From Cycas panzhihuaensis (Eukaryota; Cycadophyta), in assembly GCA_023213395.1 (NCBI GenBank), contig CM041465.1, positions 160,401,741-160,465,740 of the forward strand: 64,000 nucleotides of DNA, written 5' to 3'. The notes beneath the pieces are model-generated. The model did not search any database. It saw only the letters and a program-made list of their open reading frames with translations, and was not told the DNA's origin. Shown piece by piece: positions 10,277 through 22,289 of this stretch. Each line of letters starts with the position of its first letter. Positions within the stretch are counted from its first letter, which is position 1. The position numbers and the translations under genes are program-made.

Positions 10277-13162
10277 ATTTTAAATATATATGAGTAATTT
10301 TTTCTACAAAACAACTTAAAAGAAGCTTATATAAAATTGAAATGAAAGCCTTAAACATGTATTATAAGTGATCAATAAGAAATAAAATAAAATACTCCTT
10401 AAAAAAGGTTTAGAAGACAAGCCTATTAGGATATCTTAAATGCTCAAGTTGAGCAGTTTCAAAGTTGTACTAAACAATGTCAAAATAAGATGAAATTACA
10501 AAAAATTAAAGATTAATGAAATATCTAGTTAATAAAACTAACTATTTTAAGAACAGATTCCTATAAGTCAAGATTTAATATACCAAAGATGCAGTCCTCC
10601 TTTTGAGGCTTAATGAGATCCTAGAGCTCAAAAAATACTATAAAATGCTAGTAAAAAAACTTGTACAACAATGTAAAATGGTCAAATATAGTTTAGAGAG
10701 CTGCTTTATATACTTTTCAATAAGAAAAACTTGAAAAATAATATATAAGAATATGTAATAATGATGAATTAGGAATTATTATGTACCTCAACTTTGAGGG
10801 CTTAAAGCACCTACAAAATAGACTTAAAATATAATAAAAATAATTTAAAATTGTAGAGATCTAAAATATCTTTTACTAAAATTAGACGGTACTCAATTCT
10901 AAGCTATGAAACTCAAGATATTAAAGAAATTATAAAAGGTGTCATGCCAAGGTTAATAAAATATGCAGTAAAAATAAGGTTAACTTTAACCTATTTAAAC
11001 TTATAAAATATTGAGTCAAATCAAGTAAAAAATACCTCTAGGTAGTAATGCTCTAAATTTGAATTCCAACGAAGTTTACAATTTTGAAATTTGATTTCTG
11101 GTTGAGGAGATATAGCTAAACAAATAAGTAGTGTTTTTAATGTAAAAATGGTAAAAAAATACTAAAATGTCACCTTCACCGATTAAAATAATGACCAAAA
11201 CAAATGCTAAAAAATAAAATGAATAAATAGTGATGAAGTTTGCTAAAAATAAATTGCTTTAAAGTATATCTAGGTAAAAGATACTCTTTTGGTGATAAAA
11301 TATAACTTAATAAAAAAGAGATTTTGTGAAAATAGTTTAAAATAATTTTAAAAATCAATGATTGTCTTTAAACTGATTGAAAACAAGTCAAATTAGCTCC
11401 AAATATGGCATATAACTAGTCGAAATTATACCTCAGAAAATTTTGAATGCAATGAACTAGGTTTTATCAAAAATTAATAACCTAGTCAAAAGTTATGGAA
11501 AAAATTTGCCAGGTACCCTATGTTTTAATGAAAATTTTAAAAAAAGAAAAAGAAAAATATTATAAAACTTATGTTGGCCCCTTTCAAAATGGCATAAAGG
11601 TTACATATGGAATAGTAAATCTTTCAAATACTAAATCTTATAAATATACTGAAGATGATATATCACAAAACCAAGAAACATATATATTTATATCTGAAAA
11701 AATAGGAAGAACCTGGTAATGTAACTATGGAAGATTTATAGAAGATGGACTTCAAACTGTGAGAACTTCTTCCACAATAGTCAAAACTTTTAATGGATTC
11801 TTCTAGTAGACAGATCTGTTGTAGTATAACTTCTCTAAGAAACTTATTAGGCGGAATACGCACTAAATCTTACATAGATATGAAAGAAAATATTGAATAA
11901 ATAGACAAAATATACTAAAAATAGTCAAATATTTAATAAAATATACAGATCTAGAGAAAATATTATATAGATCTAGAGAAAAACTTGAATAAATGGACCA
12001 AATATACAAAAAATTGTTAGATATTTAATAAAATGTGCAGATCTGAAGAAAATATTACATAGATCTAAAGAAAAACTTGAATAAATGGACCAAATATACC
12101 AAAAATTGTTAGATATTTAACAAAATATATAGATCTGAAGAAAATATTATATAGATCTAAAGAAAAACTTGAATAAATAGACCAAATGTACCAAAAATAT
12201 TAAATATTTAACAAAATATGTAGATCTGAAGAAAATATTACATAGATCTAAAGAAAAACTTAAATAAATAAACTAAACATATCAAAAATAGTCAATTATT
12301 TAACAAAATATACAGATTTAAAGAAAATATTATATAGATCTAAAGAAAAACTTGAATAAATAGACCAAATATACCAAAAATTGTTAGATATTTAATAAAA
12401 TATGCAGATTTAAAGAAAATATTGCATAGATCTAAAGAAAAACTTGAATAAATAGACTAAATGTACCAAAAATGATCAAATATTTAATAAAATATGTAGA
12501 TCTGGAGAAAATATTGCATAGATTTGAGCAAATATTGAATATATAGATAAAATTAACTAGAAATAGCCAAGTATTTGACAAAAATATATATAGATCTTAT
12601 TGATAAAACTTTGTAGAGTGCTAAAACTTTAAATATTTATTGATTGTAGTTGTGCTACTGCATAGATCTGAAAAAACATTGAATAAATAGGTAAAAATAT
12701 ACTAGAAAATGGTCAAATATTTGATAAAATATGCAGATCTTATTGATAACACTTCATAAAGTGATGAAATCTTGGATATTTACTGATTACAGTTGTGCTC
12801 CTCCGCAGATCTAAAAAAAATATTGAATAAATAGATAAAATACACCTGAAATTGCCAAGTATTTGATAAAAATATGTAAAACCTATTAATAAAACCTCTG
12901 TAAAGTAATAAAATTTTGAACACTTGCTGATTGCATCTATGCTCCTATATAAATCTAAAAAAATATTTGAAAAATATTTGTTATTTCACAAGTATAAATC
13001 AATAATAATCAGATTTCTGATAAAAAATAATACAAGATACTGTTAATAAACTTTGTAGAAGATAAATAGAACCAATATTTCTTTGTTGTGAGTAGATCTG
13101 CTTCAAATACTAATGGATATTCTTGTTCTTCAAAAAAACTTCAACAGACCAACAATCTATGC
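10277..13162 (-). other. 5' interior of element A, non-coding
   Basis: AT-rich interior between the primer-binding site and the LINE1 insertion. It aligns by eye with the interior of element B (54600-55570 and 45300-45600), for example a shared stretch on a recognisable AGTGACACTTTAGT-like core. No protein family is recognisable. It contains a 92-base tandem array at 11895-12560. Confidence 0.6.
11895..12560. repeat. Tandem array, 92-base period, about seven copies
   Basis: The phrase CTTGAATAAAT recurs at about 11984, 12076, 12168, 12259, 12351 and 12443, so the spacing is 91-92 bases. Each unit also carries two AGATCT(A/G)(A/G)AG motifs and a run like ATATTTAA(C/T)AAAATAT. Units differ by point changes. 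The equivalent interior of element B (45440-45600) shows only one or two units, so the array expanded in A. Confidence 0.85.
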
Positions 13163-13174
13163 TCTGATACCAAA
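13163..13174 (-). other. Primer-binding site of element A
   Basis: GCTCTGATACCA on the plus strand (TGGTATCAGAGC on minus), next to the LTR that starts at 13175; complementary to initiator tRNA-Met. Confidence 0.85.
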
Positions 13175-13547
13175 TGAAAGAACATAAAAATGATGGAGAA
13201 TATGGCATAGCATAATCGCATAGTCAAAATATTGTTGCATAAATACATAAATCTTTTGTATTCAATCTATGGTGAGTGAGTACATAACAAATCTCCAAAT
13301 GTAGGTGATGTCTTAAGACACCAGGGTTGCACACCCTTCTAAATATATAATTTGGGGGAGGAGGAAAACTTCTCAACCCCTATAATTTAAATAATAATAA
13401 AATATTACATAATTTAACTCAAATTAACTTTAACCTTACCTTATATTTACCTTCACATGTGAGCACCTATATATGTAAATTGGTGGAAGTGGGGTGTGCA
13501 CTCCTAGGTGAAAGATGAGAGTGGAGTGATGAACATTAACCCAAATA
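13175..13547 (-). repeat. 5' LTR of element A
   Basis: Second copy of the 373-base LTR. It ends CCAAATA where the partner ends CCAAACA, a C-to-T change at the terminus. The target duplication CATAA follows at 13548-13552. Confidence 0.9.
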
Positions 13548-13552
13548 CATAA

Positions 13553-13598
13553 CATTATATTAAATACTACATATTTAAAAACTTCAAATATTCCAATA
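13553..13598 (-). repeat. Left LTR of C, remaining 46 bases
   Basis: Continues the interrupted LTR: CATTATATTAAATACTACAT and so on, matching the end of the intact copy at 25754-25799. The purine-rich tract of C lies directly to its right. Confidence 0.75.
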
Positions 13599-14333
13599 CT
13601 CTCCATTAGTATTTAATGTTCTAAATTTTCAAATATACAATCTTCAATCTTTATGTCTTCATGTTTTCATCTTTATACTAAAATTTATAATCATGTACCA
13701 AAATCTATAGTCCAAACTAAATAACTAAAACACCTATAACCTAAAAATTATTATGAATTTTGTCTTCATCATTCTTGTCTCCTACAAGTAAATTCTGTTA
13801 ACAATGTACCATATTAACTTATAATCAAATATATAAAGCTGACCACCCGTAATGACCTGTAAACCATCATCAATCAACTAATAAATAACCACATCATATG
13901 AATCTCAACTCTATTATCATATATAAAACTTTTCTCCTCATCAACTTTATATCTTTACCTATAAAGTTGCAACAATCTATACTTTCAACTCTGTCATCTT
14001 AAAATTCTCATGACCAAAATAATTACTAATATTCATATAAAATAATAACTATCTACTAAAATGCATGGATAAATAACCTCTACAATCACTAGTTCTATAA
14101 AAAGGGTTTCTTGTATGTGGTTCATCAATAAACAAAGTAATAAAATAACACTATTTATTAGGCTAATATATTATACAAAAGTAATATCATTATATCTTGC
14201 CTCTTAAATACAAGAAAACTTATATAATGCTTCCATATACATACATCTTTTATAACTTTTATTTAATAACTAATTAATCTCATCCATAAATTAACCAATT
14301 AACTATTAGAACTAGGAATGTAATAAGTATATC
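13599..14333. other. C interior left of LINE2, probably part of LTR F
   Basis: AT-rich non-coding sequence. Since LINE2 landed in LTR-like sequence F (20546-20778), some of this stretch should be the rest of that LTR, but I could not define its outer end. Confidence 0.4.
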
Positions 14334-14874
14334 AAACCCTAATAGCGAGTTTGTATGGCCTTTTGATTTGAGTGAAGAATACGCTCGACTGCGTGAAGAC
14401 AGAGAATCTATGAGAAGACCATTATCTGCGTATAGGGTTTTTGGAGTTAGAGTCTCCTTTGGTGGCAGTGCCAGGTAGCACACAGGGTAATAGGATGCCA
14501 TGGCATCCCTCTCTTCGAGGACGTGAGGACATCCAAACTGGGTTTCTGGAAGCAGCTTATATAGGATGGCTTTACAGTCAAGCTGGGACGGAGGAATAAA
14601 AAGTGATTCCAGAGTGCATCACGATGAGTATTGGCCGTAGTCTCAACTGGTACTAAGCCAACAGTAGGTGGTCTCCATTACCTGAGAGTGAAATCAATCT
14701 GGTGAAGGGGAAGAGGGGCCTCTTCCTAGCTCATCCATTTAAGGAAGAAGAGCTAATATGCAATCTAAAAAGTAAGGTAGATGTTGGGGCAATTCTTGGA
14801 GAATCTAAGACTATGGTAAGCTATATTCGACCTTGCTTAAGGTTTATATATTTCTTTTTTTTAGAATTTTAAGC

Positions 14875-16185
14875 ATGGAAAAAGATCTGGCACTTCAAAA
14901 TCAGAACCCTAACCATACACAGGAGAGATCCTACTCCGAAGTGTTAAGAGTAAATGATGAAGAAACCTATGATTTAATACCTGTCATACAAGATAATAAG
15001 GCCAGATTAAAAATCCCCCAGGGTTTAGTGGAGAAAATAGAGAAATATTAGGAGAACTGCCTTGTCAGTAGATTCTCTGGACCTAGACCTGGGTTGGAAA
15101 CTATCAGAAATTGGATAAGGATCAAATGGAAAATGGTGGGTAAAGTGGAAGTGATCGCTATGTCAAAGGGTTGCGTTTTATTTAAATTCCTTTCCTATGA
15201 GGATATGACCAATATACTACTAAGGGCTCCTTGGATGTTTGGTAGGAAAGCCTTAATCCTTGAAAAATGGCACAGGGACTTTGATCCTTTCATCCCTAGA
15301 ATTAAGCAAGCACCCATATGGATTCAATTGTCGGGTCTTCCTTTACACCACTGGAACCCAGAAGTGCTAAAAGGAATCATAAAAGCAGTGGGACCTCTTC
15401 TAGCTATAGACTTGGCGACTAAGAATAGAAGCAGACTTATAAATGTTAGGTTCTACACTCTAGTTAGGATCGACAAGCCTCTTTTGGACGAACTATATAT
15501 TGACATGGAGAAAAGGAGTTGGGCACAACCTTTGTTATACGAAATGGAGAATTTTAAATGTTCGTTATACAAAAATCTAGGACACTTACCCTAGAAATGC
15601 TCAGGGGTAAAGAACCCAATGGAAGCAAAGCAAGAGGACTCTACAGAGCCGAAACCCCAAGAGGCGACAAAAACCCAAGATATAGGGATCGATGGGCAAA
15701 TCCTAACGTCTCAAGAGGATCCCCATAATGAGGCCACTATCGCAATAAAGGATCAAGTTAGGACCCTTCTAGAGCCACAAGGTGATCCACCCCAATATCT
15801 TGGCTTTGATCCTAATGCAGAGGACACTCTCTCAGATGTTGGGGAGTAGGTAGCTTAGGACTTAGAGCCTCAAGCGTGCCTGGTAGGGGATGGCAGCCAA
15901 GGGAATTTTACCTCAGCTGGGACTGGGACATTGTCCCACTCCTCTTTAGCACATTCGGTAGAGACCCAGAAGAAGACACTAGATGTGGGCACTGAGAAGA
16001 GGGTGGGTAGGCCTCTGCTAAAACTGCTTAGAGAAAGAGAGGCAGTTACCCAGTTGGACCAAAGCAACCAGAAAACTCTAAATGATGCCTTTCTTGAAGG
16101 GCCCATTCTCAGATCTAGAACAGAAGGAAGAGACCAACCGAAAGGTAAGGCAGTAGAGGTTTGGAAGCAAACGAGAAAGAGATGA
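14875..16185 (+). pseudogene. LINE2 ORF1: DUF4283 and zinc-knuckle protein, broken by stops
   Basis: One frame runs from ATG 14875 (MEKDLALQNQNPNHTQERSY) to TGA at about 16185, interrupted by TAG at 15049, 15592 and 15847 and another just after. DUF4283 spans roughly 15094-15500 (SKGCVLFKFLSYEDM, PWMFGRKALILEKWHRDFDP, IWIQLSGLPLHHWNPE). The CCHC knuckle has lost its second cysteine (CSLYKNLGHLP) and a TAG replaces the glutamine before the last one. A charged tail follows. The 15049 stop is also present at the same place in LINE3. Role in active relatives: RNA binding and chaperoning of reverse transcription. Confidence 0.88.
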
Positions 16186-19100
16186 AAATCATATCATGGA
16201 ATATTAGGGGACTGAATGCCCCCTCGAAACAGAGGATTATTAGAGATTTGAGAGATAGACATCATCCAGATTTAATGTTTTTTCAGGAAACAAAGCTTAA
16301 CTTGGAGAATGGTCCAAGAATCAGAAATAAGATATGGAGGAAAGCGAAGGGCTTAGAAGTAGGCAATGCTCAAGGAGCTGGGGGTTTAATGGCGGTATGG
16401 GACCCGAAGGTATGGTCTGGGGAAATATATTCGGTAGAAGAATCCTTTGTTTCCTTGTGGCTAACTAATAAAAGTAATAATCTAAGGTGGCTGGCCACCA
16501 ATGTCTATGCTCCAAACCTTCAGGAGGACAGGAAGAGGTTATGGGACAGAATATTAGAAGTCCATAGGGACTGCAGAGCCCTTTAGCTTCTGGCGGGGGA
16601 TTTCAACATGGCACTATGCCCTAGAGATAAAAGAGGGGGTATAGGAGGTTGGACTAGTAGTATAAATGAGTTTAGTACCTTCCTGCAATAAAGGGGCTTG
16701 GAGGATATGAAGCTAAAGGGTGCATCATATACTTGGTCTAATAAACATCTTGGTGAACGTCTAATCCAAATTAAATTGGATAGGGTGATGGTCAATTACG
16801 ATTGGTTAAGGTGCTTCAAGGATTTTACCCTAGAGGTTTTGCCGAAAATAAGATTAGATCACTCTCCACTTGTATTTCAATTTCTAGATCTGGGACAATA
16901 CACTGGATTGCCTTTCAGGTTCAAAATGATGTGGCTCAGACACCTTGACTTCTGAAACAAAATTGAGGAATGGTGGGGTGTTTAAATACGTGGCCATGCC
17001 ATGTATAGATTCTTGAAGAAATTAGACTGGGTTAAAAGGCAAGTTAAAGTTTAGAACAAGGAAGTCTTCTAAAACATCAATGTACTCAAGGATAAAGCCA
17101 TTATGGATCTAAAAGAAATTGAGGATAGGATACAATGGGAGGGCAGATCCCTAGATCTCGACAAGACAGAAAAGGAATTAGTTGAAAGTTTGGAGGAGAT
17201 CCTTAACAAAGAGAAAATTTATCAGAGGCAAAAATCTAGGGTAATTTGGTTGGCCGAAGGCGATAGAAACACAAAATTTTTCCACATGACCACTGCTAAG
17301 CATAGATCAAGCAATAGGATAATTAACCTTCAAAGGGAAGATGGATCAATAGTAAACTCCATTGAAGATATGAAGGATCTGGCTAGTGACTATTTCAAGG
17401 ATTTATTTACCGACACACAAGACAAAGATAAGGACAGAAGGAAGGATTTCCTAAGGAACATTCCTAGATTGGTGAACGACTCTCAGAATGCATGGTTGAC
17501 AACTCCTTTTACCCAGGAAGAGGTCAGAATGGCTCTCTTTGGTATGAAGAGAGATAAAGCTCTAGGACCTGACAGATTTCCTCCTAGGTTCTTTCAGGAG
17601 TTTTGGGATATCATTAAGAGTGATCTTATAGAGGCACTGCAAGAATTCTATTCAAATCATAAGATCCTATAGGAATGGCAGGCTACATTCCTAGTCCTTA
17701 TCCTAAAAAAGGAAGGGGCAAAGAGAATGGAGGAGTACCACCCCATTAGCCTCTATAACGTTAAATATAAGATCCTAACTAAGGTCCTGGCCAATAGACT
17801 AAAGAAAATCATGCTAAACATTACCTCTCAGAACCAGGATGGCTTTCTCCAGGGAAGACAGATCTACGATGGCTTTATAGTGGTCCATGAAATAATCCAC
17901 TCGGTCAAGGAGAGGAAGGAGCCTGTGATGCTCATCAAGATCGACCTCACAAAGGCCTTTGATAAGTTCTCTTAGGATTGCCTTCTAGACTGCTTAGAGG
18001 CATTTGGCTTCAGGGATTTATGGCAAACTTAGATTAAGCTCTACATAGACAGCCCGCAATACTCAATTATTATCAACGGATCTTCTTCCAGATTCTTCTC
18101 GGGCTTTAAAGGTTTAAGACAAGGCAATCCTTTCTCTCCCTTTCTCTATATAACCATGGCTGAAATACTGGGCAGAACCATGGAGTTAGCTAGAAAACAA
18201 GGGATTATCAAAGGCATAAAGCTGACTTCAGGGGTGGATAATGTTGTCCACCACCAATTTGTTGATGACAATATCTTCTTACGGAAGGCAACCATTAAAG
18301 AGGCCTCTAAGATCAAGAAGATCTTGGGACACTTTGAGATGGCCACGAATCAGAAGGTCAATTTGAACAAAAGTAATGTTTACTTCATAAACACCCTGGG
18401 AGGCACCCAAAGAAGGATTAGTGGGATCCTAGAGATGGGCATCAAGAAGTTACCTACAACCTATCTCGGTATACCACTATTCAAAGGTAAGATGTCTAAG
18501 GACATGTGGAACCCCCTCATTGATAGGATGCAAAGGAAGTTGGCTAGATGGAAAGGCACTCTTCTAAGTCTTGTAGGGAAGCTCTAGCTAGTGGCATCTA
18601 GGTTTCAAAGTATTCCAGTGTTCTGGATGTCTATCTTTAGAATACCAACTGGTATCTCGTCTACACTTGAAACCATCCAAAAGAGATTTCTATGGTCCGA
18701 GACTAAGGAAAAAGATAGGATACACCTGGTGAGTTGGAATAAGGTCTACACTCCAAAATGGGCCGATGACCTTAATCTAAGGAAAATTCTAATCTTTAAT
18801 ATTGCTCTCGGGGCTAAGCTAGGTTGGCATCTAGTCAAAGGTGGTGAGCGACTATGGGAAAAGATACTTTTATGGAAATATCTCCAAGGCGGTTCTCTCC
18901 TAAAAAACCTAGGTTCTCCGGTCGAGTTAATCGTATGGAGAAGCATCCTTAAAGCATGGAATGCGGTAAGAGAAGATCTAAAATGGAGGCTGGGGGATGG
19001 TAGCTCCATAAAGTTCTGGGAGGACGCGTGGTGCTATGGCAAGGGCTTGAAGTAATACCTTGATCTAGCACATATTCAAGAACCCTGTGAAAGATTATAT

Positions 19101-20376
19101 GGCTCCCTTGTAAAGGATTATTGGATTAGGTCAGGGAGAGATATAAGTCAGAGAAACTTCAAGGAACTTTAGAGGGAGTAGCTTCTTCAAGATGGGTTAT
19201 CCAAAATCAAAAGGATTCTGGGCAAAAGTTATATTCCAAGGATGACCCCCGCAGACACTGTCGTGTAGCCCTTTAATCCATCGGGGGAGTATGCTGCCAA
19301 ACAGGGTTACCTCTTCCTATGCCTAGAGAGAGGAGACCAGAGAAATGAAATATTAGAAGGGGTTTGGAAATTACCACTTATACCCAAGATTGTTATTTTT
19401 TGGTGGATCTACCTAAGGAACAAAATTCTTATTATGGACAACTTAAAAAAGAGAGGATTCCACATGACCAATAGATGTATTGTATGCCACAAAGCAGAAG
19501 AAACCATGGATCATATCTTCCTAGGGTGTCCCTATTCGAGAGAGGTTTGGGGGCTGTTACTGGGTAAACTGGAGGTGTGTTGGACCTTCTCCAAAAAGAT
19601 AGCAGACCAATGGTCTACTTGGCAAAGTCCTTTTAAAAGCAAAGTCTTATCCAGTATTTGGAAGAGTGCTTTACCGATATTATCATGGAACATATAAAAG
19701 GAAAGAAACAAAAGAATCTTCCAGGGGAGACTGATGGACCAGTACGCTATCTTCAACAAAATATCTATGGAGATTAGGGAGAATGTCAAAAACATCGAGG
19801 AGAAACAAATTACTTTGATGGAAAATAGGATCCTGCTAAATTAAGGAATAGAGCCAGCATTCGAGGCCGCTAAGGTAAGATTCAGTCACTGGCTACCACC
19901 ATAGGAGTCTTGGCTAAAAATCAACTTTGACAAGGTGCTTGAAGGGAACCCCGTGAAGTGGGGGTAGGGGCATATGCAGAGATAATCTAGGGAACCCTAT
20001 ATGGGCCTTTACGGATTATTATGACCACCAAATAAACCACTTTGCAGAAACAAGCGCCATGATTAAAGCCATCAATTTAACCCTAGAAGGTGGTTCCAAG
20101 AGATTCGTAATAGAGGGGGATTCTTTGACAGTCATCAATTCACTAAAGGGCACAAACTCCCCAGACTGGAGATTTTAACCCATGATCAATGACGTGAAGG
20201 AGAGTCTTAAGGGATTAGAAGACGTCCAACTAAGGCACACGTTAAGAGAGGTAAACAAAGCGGCTGACTTCTTGGCAAACTAGGGGATTAGTCACAAGAA
20301 AGCTACTATATGGAGAAACGACTTTCCTAAGGATCTTAGGGTTTTGGTTGAGAAGGATAGGGTCTGTGATAGCTAG
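16161..20376 (+). pseudogene. LINE2 ORF2: endonuclease, reverse transcriptase and RNase H, broken by stops
   Basis: From ATG 16161: endonuclease (MKIISWNIRGLNAPSKQR, FFQETK, ATNVYAPN, LLAGDFN, LDHSPL), a linker with EGDRNTKFFH, reverse transcriptase (17727-18587, with IDLTKAFDK, GLRQGNPFSPFLY and catalytic FVDD at 18258-18269), thumb region, zinc knuckle NRCIVC...HIFLGC at 19434-19560, and RNase H (KINFD, IEGDSLTV, NKAADFLAN) to about 20376. One frame holds from 16161 to at least 19700. Stops stand at 16584, about 16690, 16953, 16985, 17053, 17072, 17670, 17973, 18030, 18585, 19053, 19267 and 19695, among others. Inactive. Confidence 0.9.
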
Positions 20377-20545
20377 CCATGGGGCTTGTCCTGGTGTTGC
20401 AGTTCTATGCCTAGACCGTGGAGATGTCACGATCATCTATGACTTTGTAGCCTAAAGATTCTTAATGTACTAGGTTGTGGGATCCTGTTTCAAATCTACT
20501 TATAATTCATTTTACCTTATCAAAGAAAAAACCCTAATGGTGAGT

Positions 20546-20778
20546 AACAAAAAGATGAAGTATATACAAAATGGACACCATGTTGGAGAATTGACCAAAA
20601 CTTAATTATGAACAAAGAATAGTACATACTTATAATACAAGCTCACCATTAGTGAGAGAACCATATTAGACTACTTAAAGGTGGCACACATATCAAGGTG
20701 GCTTAAAACTCTAATATAAAATACAAAAGATAGAGAGAGTTTACATAGGGCTAATGGAATTGAGTATTACACCCAACA
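20546..20778 (-). mobile_element. Partial copia-like LTR (F) interrupted by LINE2
   Basis: The minus strand starts TGTTGGGTGTAATACTCAAT directly after CTGAGGGGAA, the purine tract and LTR start typical of copia elements. So this is the front of a 3' LTR on the minus strand. LINE2 cuts it at 20545. A plus-strand relative starts at 42370 and shares the start and a TATTATAAGTATGTA block. No partner LTR was found within C. Confidence 0.6.
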
Positions 20779-22150
20779 TTCCCCTCAGTAATAGTCAATT
20801 ACATAAATGTTCTCACATTAATGATAAGTTCAAGTCTCCAAAAGTCTGTTGGATCATAAACACTACTATATAGAATAAGAAAGCTATTGAAGTCCATATG
20901 AAGTGGAGTTCATCTACCAGAATGTATGGGTTATCAACTGCTGCAACTACTAGTTGGGTAGGAACTCCCTTTATATACATGGATCAATCAGGAGTTAGCA
21001 AGAGTAGTTGTATAAGGTCTCACCCCTTGCTCATATGGGAGTGCAAGAAGGAAAAAATATATATAAGAAGAACATAGCACATGACAGGCAAGAATAGCTT
21101 CTAAAAGTGTGTCCTACCTCCTGCTCAATAGGACTAGCACTTCTTGGCCTCAAACATACCACATGGGCTAAACAGATACCTCATTAGGCTAATAACTTGC
21201 CACCATGGGCAAAATAACCTGCATTAAATGTTTTTACATGACTGAAAATGATATGTGACTTGAGTGTAGCATATATGACTCTCTCTCATAAATGAAGTAC
21301 AAGATGATCACAATGGGTTCTTCAAGAACCAAAAAATAAGTCCAGGGTACATGTTATCCCCCTTATTTAGGGTATATTACATCAAGAAGCCTCGAAAATA
21401 TAATATGTGCCTATAAAAGCTGAAAAAAATAAAGAACTTATAACTTTCAACTAAAAAATCACCATGAAAATAACTTCAAAATATATCAAATGACCTGTCA
21501 AATAAAAGGTCTCTCTGTTACGAATCCAACACAATAGATGGACTGAAAAAGGACCTCCCAATCTCAAGATATAGCCAAAAATGTGACAAGTACTCCTTAG
21601 TAATGCTAAAAAATGATGAAATAGGGACTAGCCTCCTTTATGAGCCGGTAGCCGGTCATATAAGAGCTCCATAAAACCTAGGGTTAAAGTGATGAAGGGC
21701 TGGTGGACTTAAAATTATTATACAATATAATTAAAGTTTATTTTTCAAATCGAAAAAATAAACCCTTTTAATAGTAATTCACGTCCATCAAAATACGAAG
21801 TTATAACGTTTGCCAAATGCGCGCCAAATGCCAAATGCCTTAATAGTAAAATACCCTAAAAAATTAGGGTTTCATATTTTTTTTTTTTTTTTGCAATAAA
21901 GGGTTGCTGCCATGGATTTAACCAGGTGTTCTTCGTTGTTGTACAGGTCTCACCAATTGTGCAAAGACTTAAGGAGTGCTAATTGTGTTTCAAGAGCTGG
22001 GCCACCACCATAGATTGCAAGTTTCAGCATTAATTATTTTCCATTATTGTGCAGGTGATTACAAATCACTGCCATAGATGGACTCGCAATTGCGAGAGGA
22101 TCTTCATTGCTGTATAGCTTCATTGTTGTATAGGACCACTCTTCTCTATT
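20779..22150 (-). other. Interior of F or C, non-coding as far as seen
   Basis: Starts with the purine tract of F. The rest shows no open frame of note and no recognisable pol domain on either strand. From about 21895 to 22180 a motif like TTG(T/C)TGTA(C/T)AGG alternates with GCCAT(G/A)GATT several times, just before the host-gene fragments. Confidence 0.45.
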
Positions 22151-22154
22151 GCCA

Positions 22155-22289
22155 TGGATTCATTGCTATTTTGACAATTAAGAGCGTGTTAAATCGAAAA
22201 GGCCAAAAAATGAATACATCTTCATCCAGATACTCAGGATAGAGTGTAGTTGTCTTCACAATTGACGCATCCACACCTTCTATCAAGAC
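22155..22289 (-). pseudogene. U5 snRNP 116-kDa GTPase fragment, central part
   Basis: The minus strand reads without a stop through VLIEGVDASIVKTTTL, then DEDVFIFWPFRFNTL and IVKIA. This matches the middle of the 116-kDa U5 snRNP GTPase (EFTUD2, Snu114; CLO in plants), an EF-G-like GTPase of the spliceosome, in the region after its GTPase domain. The first codon follows TTCTTAG, which looks like an intron acceptor, so the captured piece may begin at an exon edge. About 45 of some 980 residues are present. Substitutions such as the tryptophan in IFWPF mark it as decayed. The N-terminal piece of the same protein lies just upstream at 22359-22421, although the two are far apart in the real protein. 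Confidence 0.8.

Larger units (their letters stand above)
2782..13547 (-). mobile_element. LTR retrotransposon A, non-autonomous, split by LINE1
   Basis: Bounded by two 373-base LTRs (2782-3154 and 13175-13547) with an exact five-base target duplication CATAA at 2777-2781 and 13548-13552. The initiator tRNA-Met primer-binding site lies at 13163-13174 and a purine tract (AAGAGGGAGAA on minus) at 3155-3165, so the element is minus strand. Without LINE1 the interior is about 4.3 kb. No protease, reverse transcriptase or integrase is visible; the only coding relic is gag-like, at the 3' end (3160-3804). LTRs, purine tract and interior match element B, so A and B are one family. The intact LTR of C at 25330 supplies the empty target. 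Confidence 0.9.
14351..20528 (+). mobile_element. LINE2: L1-type non-LTR retrotransposon, full length but defective
   Basis: Flanked by AAACCCTAATAGCGAGT (14334-14350) and AAACCCTAATGGTGAGT (20529-20545), a 17-base target duplication with two transitions. It ends TTTTACCTTATC plus an A-rich tail, like LINE1. The 5' leader (14351-14874) shares a block around GGCATCCC with the LINE3 leader. ORF1 and ORF2 overlap slightly, with ORF2 starting at 16161 inside the last codons of ORF1. Most of ORF2 stays in one frame, interrupted by many stops that are nearly all transitions at glutamine or tryptophan codons. It lies inside element C. Confidence 0.92.

Noticed and set aside
11895-12560. CRISPR-like array
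   Set aside because: Units are contiguous 92-base tandem repeats without unique spacers, inside a plant retrotransposon.
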